64,000 nucleotides of DNA. Source: an uncultured Ruminococcus sp. GTDB lineage: Bacteria; Bacillota; Clostridia; Oscillospirales; Acutalibacteraceae. A program made the position numbers and the translations under genes. The stretch covers positions 1 to 64,000 of the forward strand of contig CAJUGO010000003.1 of assembly GCA_910585865.1 (NCBI GenBank), written 5' to 3'. Shown piece after piece: positions 22,470-31,745 of the stretch. The number at the start of each line of letters is the position of its first letter. Positions within the stretch are counted from its first letter, which is position 1. The notes under the pieces were generated by a model. The model was not told where the DNA came from. It saw nothing but the letters and a program-made list of their open reading frames with translations, and did not search any database.

Positions 22470-23663
22470 ATGGTAGCAGGACATCTGCGAGAAAAAAACG
22501 GGTACTATCATATGGTACTGAATTATGTGGACGAATACGGTAAACGGCACACGCCGTCGAAGTCCACGGGTCTAACAGTAAAAGGAAACAAAAAGCGTGC
22601 TGAAAAAATGCTTTCTGAAGCTCGTGCCGCAAAAGAAGCTGAATTAGAGGCAAGAGCAATCGAACGAAGCACAGGCAAAGCCCCCGTAGGCACAATTCTT
22701 TTTACGACATTTCTGCTTGACTGGCTGGAAATGACGAAAAAGAATGTGGAGGAAACAACTTACGGAGCGTATTCTATGGCGATAAAGAGCAAAATCATTC
22801 CGTACTTTGAAGAACACCACCCCGGACTGGCTCTGTGCGAGGTCACGCCAAAGCATATACAAGACTACTACACCTATGAATTGACGGTGCGGGGCGTTTC
22901 CGCAAACACGGTCATACATCGCCATGCCAATATCCGTAAAGCCTTACAGCACGCTTTCAAACTCGGTCTGATTGATACGAACCCTGCGGATCGCATTGAA
23001 CGACCGAAAAAAGAAAAGTTTGTCGGCAGCGTTTACGAAGAAGATGAGCTAAACCGTCTTTTTGAAATCGTCAAAGGCGACCCCATAGAACTTGGCGTTA
23101 TTCTCGGTGCTTTTTACGGACTGCGCCAAAGTGAAGCGGTCGGCTTAAAGTGGAACGCGATTGATTTCAAGAAGAAAACAATCACCATTCGTCACACGGT
23201 TACACAGGCGACCATAGACGGCAAAAGCAAGATTATTCAAAAGGATCGGACGAAGACCAAAGCCAGCTACCGTAGCCTGCCGCTTGTACCGCCGTTCGAG
23301 GAATTATTGCACCGTCTGAAAGCGGAGCAGGAACTAAACCGAAAGCTGTGCGGGAAATCTTATTGCAGAAAATACACCGATTATATCTATGTAAACGAAA
23401 TCGGTGAGCTTGTAAAGCCCGGCTATATCACACAGCATTTTCCGCTGATTCTGCAAAAGAACGGTATGCGGAAGATTCGTTTCCACGATTTACGGCATAG
23501 CTGCGCAAGCCTTTTGTATGCAAACGGTGTCAGCTTGAAAGAAATTCAGGAGTGGTTAGGTCACAGCGATATTTCGACCACCTCAAACATTTACACGCAC
23601 TTGAATTTCACATCAAAGGTTGCGTCTGCCAACGCAATTTTAGGCGTATATCCCTCCGCATAG
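22470..23663 (+). CDS. int: Tyrosine recombinase/integrase of the ICE
   Basis: 397 residues from ATG 22470 (AAAGGAGG 9 bases upstream; earlier in-frame starts lack a ribosome site). Layout: N-terminal AP2-like arm-binding domain (about 1-50; HLREKNGYYHMVLNYVDEYGKRHTP), core-binding SAM-like domain (about 75-175) and catalytic domain with Arg in GAFYGLRQSEAVGL, His-x-x-Arg in FHDLRHSCASLLY, and Tyr in HSDISTTSNIYTHL. All catalytic residues are present. The gene ends 145 bases before a tRNA-Leu, the probable attachment site. It belongs to the Tn916/phage-type integrase group that integrates near tRNA 3' ends. Confidence 0.95.
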   Translation: MVAGHLREKNGYYHMVLNYVDEYGKRHTPSKSTGLTVKGNKKRAEKMLSEARAAKEAELEARAIERSTGKAPVGTILFTTFLLDWLEMTKKNVEETTYGAYSMAIKSKIIPYFEEHHPGLALCEVTPKHIQDYYTYELTVRGVSANTVIHRHANIRKALQHAFKLGLIDTNPADRIERPKKEKFVGSVYEEDELNRLFEIVKGDPIELGVILGAFYGLRQSEAVGLKWNAIDFKKKTITIRHTVTQATIDGKSKIIQKDRTKTKASYRSLPLVPPFEELLHRLKAEQELNRKLCGKSYCRKYTDYIYVNEIGELVKPGYITQHFPLILQKNGMRKIRFHDLRHSCASLLYANGVSLKEIQEWLGHSDISTTSNIYTHLNFTSKVASANAILGVYPSA

Positions 23664-23668
23664 TACTG

Positions 23669-23708
23669 AATGTCCCTCCAAAATCGCCCCAAAAATCGGA
23701 GGGACATT
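23669..23708. repeat. Perfect 11-bp inverted repeat downstream of integrase
   Basis: AATGTCCCTCC (23669-23679) and GGAGGGACATT (23698-23708). The T tract is poor for a terminator. The right arm GGAGGGACAT recurs at about 23,938 and 23,953, so these are candidate integrase arm-binding sites as well as a possible transcription end. Confidence 0.5.
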
Positions 23709-23807
23709 GAAAAAAATCACCGTGACACGCCAAATTTCCAACCCCGCCGACAAAAAGAAAAAGCCCGCAAACCCCGATATATCAAGGGTTTACGAGCTGT
23801 TAAGGTC

Positions 23808-23894
23808 TGGTGCCGGCGGCGGGACTTGAACCCGCACGCCATCGCTGGCAATGGATTTTGAGTCCACCTCGTCTGCCAATTCCAACACGCCGGC
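23808..23894 (-). tRNA. tRNA-Leu (anticodon CAA)
   Basis: On the minus strand the gene runs from GCCGGCG (5' acceptor, 23894-23888) to CGCCGGC, discriminator A and encoded CCA (23808-23810). All stems pair: acceptor 7 bp, anticodon stem GUGGA/UCCAU with loop CUCAAAA (anticodon CAA), a long variable arm UGCCAGCGAUGGC typical of leucine tRNAs, and the T arm GCGGGUUCAAGUCCCGC. Length 87 bases. It stands between the integrase and the truncated second tRNA copy. Confidence 0.93.
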
Positions 23895-24042
23895 ATTTAT
23901 ATTTTTAAGTCGTCTCCCGATGTCCTGTCCGAGAAATCGGAGGGACATCGTGGAGGGACATTAAAAGCAAGTTACATATTCAGTTTTCAAAAAGCCCTGT
24001 AAAATCAAGGGTTTACGCCAAAGTGGTATGAAACGGCGAAGT

Positions 24043-24084
24043 AGATTTTGAGTCCGTCACGTCTGCCAATTCCATCACACCGGC
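24043..24084 (-). pseudogene. Truncated second tRNA-Leu (5' half only)
   Basis: On the minus strand GCCGGTGTGATGGAATTGGC, AGACGTGACGGACTCAAAATC reproduces the acceptor 5' strand, D arm and anticodon arm 5' half of a tRNA-Leu, differing at about six positions from the complete copy. It then diverges after the anticodon into TACTTCGCCG. No matching variable arm, T arm or CCA follows, so it cannot give a tRNA. It may be the host gene split by the element. Confidence 0.7.
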
Positions 24085-24090
24085 ATTTCT

Positions 24091-24437
24091 ATTTTCAAAG
24101 TCTTACTTGCGATGTAGTGTCAAAGAAATAGGAAAGAGATTAAAAGTAAATTACATATTTAACTTTAGAAATTCACCGTTTCAATCACAATATTTAACGC
24201 AAAAAATATTATACATCAAAAATGTCAAAAAATCAAGATGTATTTTAATAAATTTGAAAAATATCATTTGTTAGATTTTTTTTTGCTGATTTATAATTGA
24301 TATTAATTCTTATTTTATATATTTTACTCTTTTTTAGATAAAATGTTATCAAATGCGACATTTTTAAGTTGAAAGTTTCTATCTTTTTAGGCATAAACTA
24401 AATTTTGATAAAAAAATTTTTTTTAATTCTTATACGG
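24091..24437. other. AT-rich spacer between element end and purC promoter
   Basis: Very AT-rich, with no gene and no recognisable purine riboswitch. The first 100 bases are the upstream part of repeat unit 2. Confidence 0.5.
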
Positions 24438-24466
24438 TTGCTTATTTTTAAATTCTATATTATAAT
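24438..24466 (+). promoter_or_regulatory. Promoter of the purine gene cluster
   Basis: TTGCTT (24438-24443), 17-base spacer, TATAAT (24461-24466), 58 bases before the purC start. GGCTAAAAGCC (24492-24502) forms a short hairpin in the leader. Confidence 0.6.
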
Positions 24467-24523
24467 ATATCTTGTATTGTTATTTTTCTTTTGGCTAAAA
24501 GCCGTATTATGGAGGATTTATTT

Positions 24524-25231
24524 ATGGAAAAGAAAGAATTAATGTACGAAGGAAAAGCAAAAAAAGTATTTTCTACTTCTGATCCTGATTTTTGTGTTGT
24601 TTCTTATAAGGATGACGCTACTGCATTCAACGGTGAAAAGAAAGGCACAATCATTGGAAAAGGCGTAGTAAATAACCGTATGTCAAACTTTATGTTCAAG
24701 CTTCTTGAAAAAAATGGAATTGCAACTGATTTTGTTGAAGAGCTTAACGACAGGGAAACAGTATTAAAAAAAGTTGAAATTGTACCTCTCGAGGTTATTT
24801 TAAGAAATAAAGCTGCCGGCAGCCTTTCAAAGAGACTTGGGCTTCCCGAGGGTACGCCTATGAAAACACCTGTACTTGAATTTTGTTATAAAAATGATGA
24901 TCTTGGCGATCCAATGGTAAATGAGTATCATATTCTTGCTGCAGGTTTTGCTACAAAGGAAGAAATTGATACAATTACAGAGATGTCCTTTAAAATTAAC
25001 GAGTTAATGGTCGAGTTTTTTAAGGAATGTAATGTTGATCTTATAGATTTTAAAATTGAATTTGGCAGATACAAGGGTCAGATTTTACTTGCTGATGAAA
25101 TTTCACCTGATACCTGCCGTTTTTGGGATATTGATACTCAGGAAAAGCTTGATAAAGATCGTTTTCGTCGTGATATGGGCGGTGTTGAAGAAGCTTATGC
25201 CGAGATGATGAAGAGAATCGGTCTGGCATAA
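24524..25231 (+). CDS. purC: Phosphoribosylaminoimidazole-succinocarboxamide synthase
   Basis: 235 residues from ATG 24524 with GGAGG 8 bases upstream (a longer frame from 24491 lacks a ribosome site). MYEGKAKKVFSTSD at the start, FNGEKKGTIIGKGVVNNRMS, the EIVPLEVILRNKAAGSL substrate motif and LIDFKIEFGR and LADEISPDTCRFWD are the SAICAR synthetase signatures. It joins aspartate to CAIR with ATP in de novo purine synthesis. Length is normal. It heads the co-directional set purC-purF-purB-purA-guaA. Confidence 0.97.
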   Translation: MEKKELMYEGKAKKVFSTSDPDFCVVSYKDDATAFNGEKKGTIIGKGVVNNRMSNFMFKLLEKNGIATDFVEELNDRETVLKKVEIVPLEVILRNKAAGSLSKRLGLPEGTPMKTPVLEFCYKNDDLGDPMVNEYHILAAGFATKEEIDTITEMSFKINELMVEFFKECNVDLIDFKIEFGRYKGQILLADEISPDTCRFWDIDTQEKLDKDRFRRDMGGVEEAYAEMMKRIGLA

Positions 25232-25287
25232 TTTATTGATTTTTACTTTCTTTATTCAAAAAATTTGATTAGTCGGATGGTGACACC

Positions 25288-26745
25288 TTGAATTATTCTT
25301 TCGATAATTTTGCAAAAGAAGGTCTGCACGAAGAGTGTGGTGTTTTCGGCATATTCAGCGATGGGACAATCAGTCCTTCCTACGCTTGTTACAACGGGCT
25401 TCTTGCACTCCAGCACAGGGGTCAGGAAAGTTGCGGTATCGCTGTATCTGACGAAGGTGTAATAGATTATCACAAAAATATGGGCCTCGTTACAGAGGTG
25501 TTTAACAATAATATTCTTGATTCTTTAAACGGACAGATGGCTATTTCTCACGTCCGTTATTCAACAGCAGGCGGCTCTGTGCTTGAAAATGCACAACCGC
25601 TTGTTATGCGTTATGTAAAAGGTACATTGTCAGTTGCTCATAACGGCAATCTTACTAACGCAGTTGAAATTCGCCGTGAACTTGAACAGCACGGTGCAAT
25701 TTTCCAGACAACTATTGACTCTGAAGTAATATGTTATGTAATAGCACGTGAGCGCCTTAAATGCCATAGTGTTGAAGACGCAGTTGTGCGAACTATGAAA
25801 GTTCTTGAAGGTGCATATTCATTGCTTGTAATGAGTCCCAGAAAAGTTATTGCAGCAAGAGATCCCCACGGTTTCAGACCGTTGTGTATGGGAAAATATA
25901 ATAATTCATATGTATTTGCAAGTGAAAGCGCTGCTTTGGATGCTTGCGGAGCAGAATTTATCCGTGATATTGAGCCCGGAGAAATAGTTATTGTAGATAA
26001 TGATGGCATGCGAAGCATGAAGCCTGATTTTGGCGAAAAGAAAAAATCTTTGTGTATTTTTGAATATATCTATTTTGCACGTTCTGATTCATTTATTGAC
26101 GGTGTAAGCGTCTATGAAGCACGCAAACAGGCAGGCAGGATTCTTGCCAGAACATTTCCTGTTGAAGCAGATATGGTAATCGGTGTCCCGGAATCAGGTA
26201 TAGATGCTGCTATCGGTTACAGTGAGGAATCCGGAATTCCTTATGAAAAAGCTATTGTTAAAAACAGCTACATAGGAAGAACCTTTATTAAGCCAAGTCA
26301 GAAAGAGCGTATGAAGAGCGTAAAAATTAAGCTTAATCCTATTGCTGACATGGTAAAGGGAAAAAGAGTTATTATGATTGACGACAGTATAGTTCGGGGA
26401 ACTACTGTTGACAGAATTGTTACAATGCTTAGGGAAGCTGGCGCTAAAGAAGTTCACATGCGTATCAGCTCACCGCCTTTTATGTGGCCGTGTTATTATG
26501 GTACCGATATACCGTCGAGAGGTGAGCTTATAGCTTGTAATCATACAATTGAAGAGATAACAAAGCTCAGCGGGGCTGATTCATTGGGATATCTTCCGGT
26601 TGAATCACTGAGCGAAATGATAGGAAATGTACCTTCCGGTTTTTGTGACGGCTGTTTTACAGGTAATTATCCGGCGGCCATCACTAAAGAAACCTTTAAA
26701 GGTAAAGAGCGCGGCGGAATGAACTTTGACAAGAAATCAACGTGA
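25288..26745 (+). CDS. purF: Amidophosphoribosyltransferase
   Basis: 485 residues from TTG 25288, the only start that keeps the N-terminus, with GGATGGTG upstream. A 16-residue propeptide precedes Cys17 (HEECGVFGIF), the glutaminase nucleophile released by processing. The PRPP-binding loop is VIMIDDSIVRGTT (about 367-379). Cysteines in FMWPCYYG, IACNHT and GFCDGCF are arranged like the [4Fe-4S] ligands of Bacillus PurF, so oxygen sensitivity is expected. It catalyses the first committed step, PRPP to phosphoribosylamine. Confidence 0.97.
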   Translation: MNYSFDNFAKEGLHEECGVFGIFSDGTISPSYACYNGLLALQHRGQESCGIAVSDEGVIDYHKNMGLVTEVFNNNILDSLNGQMAISHVRYSTAGGSVLENAQPLVMRYVKGTLSVAHNGNLTNAVEIRRELEQHGAIFQTTIDSEVICYVIARERLKCHSVEDAVVRTMKVLEGAYSLLVMSPRKVIAARDPHGFRPLCMGKYNNSYVFASESAALDACGAEFIRDIEPGEIVIVDNDGMRSMKPDFGEKKKSLCIFEYIYFARSDSFIDGVSVYEARKQAGRILARTFPVEADMVIGVPESGIDAAIGYSEESGIPYEKAIVKNSYIGRTFIKPSQKERMKSVKIKLNPIADMVKGKRVIMIDDSIVRGTTVDRIVTMLREAGAKEVHMRISSPPFMWPCYYGTDIPSRGELIACNHTIEEITKLSGADSLGYLPVESLSEMIGNVPSGFCDGCFTGNYPAAITKETFKGKERGGMNFDKKST

Positions 26746-26867
26746 CATTACATTAGGTTAGAACAGAAAACCTGATATTGCCCGAACTCAATTGCCGGCT
26801 GTTTTGAGCAATTTTCTGTAAAGAATTATTAAGTTAATATATGTTTTAGATTGAAAGGATGTTAATA

Positions 26868-28304
26868 ATGGTTAAGGATACTTATGAATCACCCTTGTCG
26901 TCTCGTTATTCAAGCAAGGAAATGAAGTATATTTTTTCACCCGACAAGAAATTCAGAACATGGAGAAAGCTTTGGATTGCTCTTGCAGAGGCTGAAATGG
27001 AGCTTGGACTTCCTGTAAAGCAGGAACAGATTGATGAGCTTAAGGCACATGCTGATGATATTAATTATGAGGTCGCACAGGAAAGAGAAAAACTTGTACG
27101 TCATGATGTAATGTCACATGTTTACGCCTATGGTGTACAGTGTCCGAATGCTAAGGGCATTATTCATTTAGGTGCTACATCATGTTATGTAGGAGATAAT
27201 ACTGATATTATAATTATGACTGAGGGTTTACAGCTTATAAGAAATAAACTGATTACCGTCATACGCAACCTTTCAAAATTTGCTGATGAATATAAAGCGC
27301 TGCCAACTCTTGCTTTTACACATTTTCAGCCGGCACAGCCTACAACGGTAGGTAAAAGAGCAACACTTTGGATTCAGGAACTGCTGATGGATTTGGAAGA
27401 TGTTGAATATCAACTGTCAAAGGCAAAATTACTTGGCTCTAAGGGTACAACAGGTACTCAGGCAAGTTTTCTCGAATTGTTTGACGGGGATCATGCAAAA
27501 TGCAAGGAGCTTGACAAGAAAATTGCTGAGAAAATGGGTTATCAGGATTGCTTCCCTGTGTCTGGTCAGACATATTCGCGAAAACTTGATTCGCAATTTC
27601 TGAATGTACTTGCAGGTATTGCACAGTCAGCTGCAAAATTTTCCAATGATATAAGGCTTTTGCAGCATCTTAAGGAAGTTGAGGAACCATTTGAAAAGAA
27701 TCAGATTGGTTCATCCGCTATGGCTTATAAGCGCAATCCAATGAGAAGTGAGCGCATAGGTTCACTTTCAAGATATGTTATGTGTGATGTTCTTAACGGT
27801 TATTTTACTACTGCTACTCAATGGTTTGAGAGAACACTTGATGACTCAGCCAACAAACGGCTAAGTGTTCCGGAGGCATTTCTTGCGGTTGACGGAATTC
27901 TTTCACTTTATGCTAATGTTGCAGACGGTCTTGTTGTATATCCTAAGGTAATTGAACAGAGACTTAGAAAAGAGCTTCCGTTTATGGCAACTGAGAATAT
28001 TATGATGGATGCTGTTAAAAAGCGCGGAGCAGACAGGCAGCAGCTTCATGAAAAAATCAGGGTTCACTCAATGGCTGCATCAAAGGTAATAAAGGAAGAG
28101 GGCGGCGAAAATGATTTGCTTCAGCGAATTGCTGCCGACGATGCTTTTGGAGTAACTCTCGAAGAACTTGAAACAATTTTGCTGCCTGAAAAATATACAG
28201 GCAGGGCAAAAGAACAGACTGAGGATTTTCTTACTGAGTGTGTTGCACCGGTGCTTGAAAAGTATAAGAATATTGAATCTGACAGACCGGAAATTAATGT
28301 ATAA
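26868..28304 (+). CDS. purB: Adenylosuccinate lyase
   Basis: 478 residues from ATG 26868 (GAAAGGATG upstream; ATG 26859 is possible). Fumarase/aspartase superfamily: HDVMSHVYAYG, GATSCYVGDNTD, THFQPAQPTTVGKR, and the signature loop GSSAMAYKRNPMRSER (about 280-295) containing the catalytic Ser. It splits SAICAR and adenylosuccinate, releasing fumarate, thus serving both IMP and AMP synthesis. The 122-base gap before it contains ACAGAAAA/TTTTCTGT and AATTGC/GCAATT inverted segments but no clear operator. Confidence 0.97.
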   Translation: MVKDTYESPLSSRYSSKEMKYIFSPDKKFRTWRKLWIALAEAEMELGLPVKQEQIDELKAHADDINYEVAQEREKLVRHDVMSHVYAYGVQCPNAKGIIHLGATSCYVGDNTDIIIMTEGLQLIRNKLITVIRNLSKFADEYKALPTLAFTHFQPAQPTTVGKRATLWIQELLMDLEDVEYQLSKAKLLGSKGTTGTQASFLELFDGDHAKCKELDKKIAEKMGYQDCFPVSGQTYSRKLDSQFLNVLAGIAQSAAKFSNDIRLLQHLKEVEEPFEKNQIGSSAMAYKRNPMRSERIGSLSRYVMCDVLNGYFTTATQWFERTLDDSANKRLSVPEAFLAVDGILSLYANVADGLVVYPKVIEQRLRKELPFMATENIMMDAVKKRGADRQQLHEKIRVHSMAASKVIKEEGGENDLLQRIAADDAFGVTLEELETILLPEKYTGRAKEQTEDFLTECVAPVLEKYKNIESDRPEINV

Positions 28305-28372
28305 TTTGCATTTTACTGATACATAAAGTATCAATAATTATATTTGTATTTTGCAAAAAGGAGTTTTGTATT

Positions 28373-29650
28373 ATGGTTAAAGCAATTGTAGGTGCCAATT
28401 GGGGCGATGAGGGCAAAGGTAAAATTACTGACGTTTTAGCAAATGACAGTGATATTGTTATTCGTTTTCAGGGTGGTGCAAACGCAGGTCATACTATTGT
28501 AAATGATTTTGGAAAATTTGCTCTTCATCAGCTTCCTTCAGGTGTTTTTCACCAGAATATAACTAATATAATCGGCAACGGTGTTGCTTTCAGTGTTGAA
28601 AACTTCGTAAAAGAAATGGCTTATCTCAATGAAAGAGGAGTTCCGCAGCCAAATGTAATTATTTCTGACAGAGCACAGATTGTAATGCCATATCATGTTG
28701 CATTTGATTGTTATGAAGAGGAGCGTCTCGGAAAAAATTCTTTTGGTTCAACTAAAAGCGGCATTGCCCCATTCTATTCAGATAAATATTCAAAAATTGG
28801 TTTTCAGATTAATGAATTATTTGATGATCCGGACTCTTTAAAGGCTAAAATCAAGCACGCCCTTGAAATTAAAAATGCAACTTTAGAGCATCTTTATAAT
28901 AAACCTCCGATTACAGAAGATGAGGTTTTTGAAAAGCTTATGGAATATAAAGAGTTTCTTGCTCTGTATGTTGGAGATGCATTTACATTTATTCACAATG
29001 CATTAAAAGAGGGCAAAAATATTTTGCTTGAGGGACAGCTCGGTTCACTTAAGGATACTGATTTTGGTATATATCCAATGGTTACTTCGTCAAATACAAT
29101 TGCAGGCTACGGTGCTGTAGGTGCAGGTATTCCTCCGTACGAAATCAAGGAGATTATTACTGTTGTTAAAGCATATTCCAGTGCTGTTGGCGCTGGTGAA
29201 TTTGTTTCCGAAATCTTTGGAGAAGAGGCTGATGAGCTTCGTAAAAGAGGCGGAGACGGCGGTGAATTCGGAGCAACAACAGGCAGACCACGACGTATGG
29301 GATGGCTTGATTTGGTTGCAACACGATATGGATGCATGGTACAGGGTGCTACACAAATAGCTTTTACTGTTCTGGATGTTTTGGGATATCTTGATGAAAT
29401 CCCTGTTTGCATCGGATATGAGCTTGACGGTGAAATTATTGATTACTTCCCGTCAACTACAAAGCTAAAAAGATGTAAACCAATTCTTAAGAGATTAAAG
29501 GGCTGGAAATGTTCTATTTCAGGCATTACTGAATACGATAAGCTGCCAAAAGAATGCCGTGAATATATAGAATTTGCTGAAAAGGAAATTGGTGTGCCTA
29601 TAACAATGGTATCAAACGGTCCTGCAAGAAGCGATATCATTTACAGATAA
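28373..29650 (+). CDS. purA: Adenylosuccinate synthetase
   Basis: 425 residues from ATG 28373 with AAGGAG upstream. GANWGDEGKGKITDVLA (residues about 7-23) is the GTP P-loop with catalytic Asp; NAGHTIV carries the catalytic His; GSTKSGIAPFYSDK and GGEFGATTGRPRRMGWLD are the other signatures. It makes adenylosuccinate from IMP and aspartate using GTP. Pairing with purB directly upstream gives both steps from IMP to AMP. Confidence 0.97.
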   Translation: MVKAIVGANWGDEGKGKITDVLANDSDIVIRFQGGANAGHTIVNDFGKFALHQLPSGVFHQNITNIIGNGVAFSVENFVKEMAYLNERGVPQPNVIISDRAQIVMPYHVAFDCYEEERLGKNSFGSTKSGIAPFYSDKYSKIGFQINELFDDPDSLKAKIKHALEIKNATLEHLYNKPPITEDEVFEKLMEYKEFLALYVGDAFTFIHNALKEGKNILLEGQLGSLKDTDFGIYPMVTSSNTIAGYGAVGAGIPPYEIKEIITVVKAYSSAVGAGEFVSEIFGEEADELRKRGGDGGEFGATTGRPRRMGWLDLVATRYGCMVQGATQIAFTVLDVLGYLDEIPVCIGYELDGEIIDYFPSTTKLKRCKPILKRLKGWKCSISGITEYDKLPKECREYIEFAEKEIGVPITMVSNGPARSDIIYR

Positions 29651-29680
29651 ATTGTTTAATTTGGAAGGATGGGCAGGGTT

Positions 29681-31228
29681 ATGGAAAATAAGGAAACTGT
29701 CATAGTACTTGACTTTGGTGGTCAATATAATCAGTTGATTGCGAGAAGAGTTCGCGAATGTAATGTTTACTGCGAAATTCTTCCTTACACAGTTGATATA
29801 CAAAAAATAAAGGAAATAAATCCAAAGGGCATTATTTTTACCGGCGGTCCAAACAGTGTTTATGATGAAGCATCTCCGCATTATACGCCCGAGATTTTTA
29901 AGCTTGGCATTCCAATTCTGGGTATCTGTTACGGTTGTCAGCTTATGGCATATTCACTTGGCGGTAAAGTTGTGTCTGCTACGGATAATTCATCAAGCGA
30001 ATATGGAAAAACAGCTACAAAATACAATACTGAGGATATTTTGTTCAACGGAATTACACAAGGCGGCATTTCATGGATGAGTCACCGTGACTACATTAGC
30101 GAAGCGCCTCAGGGGTTTGAAGTGACTGCTAAAACAGAAGTTTGTCCTGTTGCCGCTATGTCCTGTGCCGATAAGAAGTTATACGGTGTTCAGTTCCATC
30201 CTGAGGTCAACCATACTGAAAACGGAAAAGAAATGCTTAAATCGTTTTTGTATAATGTATGCGAGTGCAAGGGTGAGTGGAAGATGGAGAGTTTTATTGA
30301 TGCCACTGTTGCACAGCTTAAAGAACAAATAGGCAGTAAGGGTGTTGTACTTGGATTGTCCGGAGGCGTTGATTCATCAGTTGCAGCGGCGCTTTTAAGT
30401 AAGGCGGTAGGCAAACAACTTACCTGTGTATTTGTGGATCAGGGACTTATGCGCAAAGATGAGGGCGACTTTGTTGAACAGACATTTACAAAGCTTTTCG
30501 ATATGAATTTTGTACGTATAAATTGTCAGGATGAATTTCTCTCAAAACTTAAAGGGATTCAGGACCCCGAAGAAAAGAGACATATTATAGGGACAGAATT
30601 TTATAAGGTATTCTGGAATAAGATACGTGAAAATTACGGAGAGGGATATTTCGCACAGGGAACAATTTATCCTGACAGAATAGAAAGCGGCAAGGGTGAT
30701 GCTGCAAAAATAAAAACTCATCATAATCAGGTTGGAGTACCTGATGATATAAACTTTGCAGGTATTATTGAGCCTCTCAAAGATTTATTTAAAGATGAGG
30801 TTAGGGCAGTTGGTGAAAAACTTGGACTTCCTCACGAACTTGTATGGCGTCAGCCATTCCCCGGCCCGGGACTCGGAGTACGTGTAATCGGAGAGGTTAC
30901 AGCTGAAAAAGTACGTATTTTGCAGGAGGCAGATGCTATTCTTCGTGACGAGATGGATAAATGTGGCTATGCTGAAAATATGAGTCAGTTCTTCGCAGTT
31001 TTACCAGGAGTAAAAACTGTGGGTGTAATGGGAGATGCCCGTACATATGACGAACTTGTTGCAATCAGAGCAGTCACAACTGATGATTTTATGACTGCTG
31101 ATTGGGCAAAAATACCTTATGAAATTCTTGGCAGAGTTTCCAATCGTATCATTAACGAAGTAGAACATGTCAACAGAGTAGTGTATGACATAACTTCAAA
31201 ACCTCCCGGTACAGTAGAATGGGAATGA
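29681..31228 (+). CDS. guaA: GMP synthase (glutamine-hydrolysing)
   Basis: 515 residues from ATG 29681 (ATG 29669 would add MGRV but the GGAAGG site touches it). The class I glutaminase domain (about 1-190) has GICYGCQ (nucleophilic Cys) and FHPEVNHT (His-Glu). The ATP-pyrophosphatase P-loop is LSGGVDSSVAA (about 222-232) and the C-terminal dimerisation domain ends PPGTVEWE. It converts XMP to GMP. With purA it completes both branches from IMP. A terminator follows. Confidence 0.97.
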   Translation: MENKETVIVLDFGGQYNQLIARRVRECNVYCEILPYTVDIQKIKEINPKGIIFTGGPNSVYDEASPHYTPEIFKLGIPILGICYGCQLMAYSLGGKVVSATDNSSSEYGKTATKYNTEDILFNGITQGGISWMSHRDYISEAPQGFEVTAKTEVCPVAAMSCADKKLYGVQFHPEVNHTENGKEMLKSFLYNVCECKGEWKMESFIDATVAQLKEQIGSKGVVLGLSGGVDSSVAAALLSKAVGKQLTCVFVDQGLMRKDEGDFVEQTFTKLFDMNFVRINCQDEFLSKLKGIQDPEEKRHIIGTEFYKVFWNKIRENYGEGYFAQGTIYPDRIESGKGDAAKIKTHHNQVGVPDDINFAGIIEPLKDLFKDEVRAVGEKLGLPHELVWRQPFPGPGLGVRVIGEVTAEKVRILQEADAILRDEMDKCGYAENMSQFFAVLPGVKTVGVMGDARTYDELVAIRAVTTDDFMTADWAKIPYEILGRVSNRIINEVEHVNRVVYDITSKPPGTVEWE

Positions 31229-31745
31229 TTTCAAATTCGGTTTAGTAATATAATTTAATTAATATTATAATATAAAATTAGGATTTCAGCTGTTGCAGTT
31301 GAAATCCTGTTTTTATGTATATAGATATATTGAAATAAAATAAGTTAACCGGCTATGACATCAGGTATAATCACACAAAGAGCAATAATATGCGTTTATT
31401 GTTTTAAAAAAATTTTGCCGGCAGGAGAGATTGACAGAAATGCTAAGAAGTAAAGTCAGCTTTAGCGTATGCAAAAAAATAAATAATATTAGGGAGAATA
31501 TGGGTTGGTTTTTGGGTGGATTGGGGAAATATGCTCGCAGTTAATTGTTGACATTTGTGCATTGTGTGCCGCTTAAAAAAATAGTTTGGGGAATTGAAAG
31601 TTATTTTGATTTTGTGTATAATGGAAAAGAAATAATAACTTAAAAAGATGAACAAGAGTTATATTTATCTGATTTGAAAATAGCTTTACAATAGTAACTT
31701 TATACTTGCATAAATAGATAAATATGGCATTTTATGAGGTGTTCA
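31229..31745. other. Intergenic region after guaA
   Basis: Contains the guaA terminator and otherwise AT-rich sequence without a supported gene. Its right end supplies the ribosome site of the GrpB-family gene. Confidence 0.6.
31280..31316 (+). terminator. Terminator of the purine cluster
   Basis: AGGATTTCA (31280-31288) and TGAAATCCT (31300-31308), with inner CTG/CAG, followed by GTTTTTAT. Confidence 0.8.

Larger units (their letters stand above)
23757..24190. repeat. Imperfect tandem repeat of the tRNA-Leu attachment region
   Basis: Unit 1 (about 23,757-23,989) and unit 2 (about 23,990-24,190) run in the same order: an AAAAAGCCC...ATCAAGGGTTTACG segment, then tRNA-Leu sequence, then about 90 bases of upstream DNA (CGATGT..TGTC...GAAAT.GGA and TTAAAAG.AA.TTACATATT in both). 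Unit 1 has a complete tRNA; unit 2 has lost the tRNA 3' half and the following spacer differs. This could be attR of the element with a captured tRNA copy, or a tandem duplication. Confidence 0.6.

Noticed and set aside
24190..24520. Possible purine riboswitch before purC
   Set aside because: I could not find the conserved junction sequences of the purine or PRPP/ppGpp aptamers; only a promoter and a short hairpin are seen.
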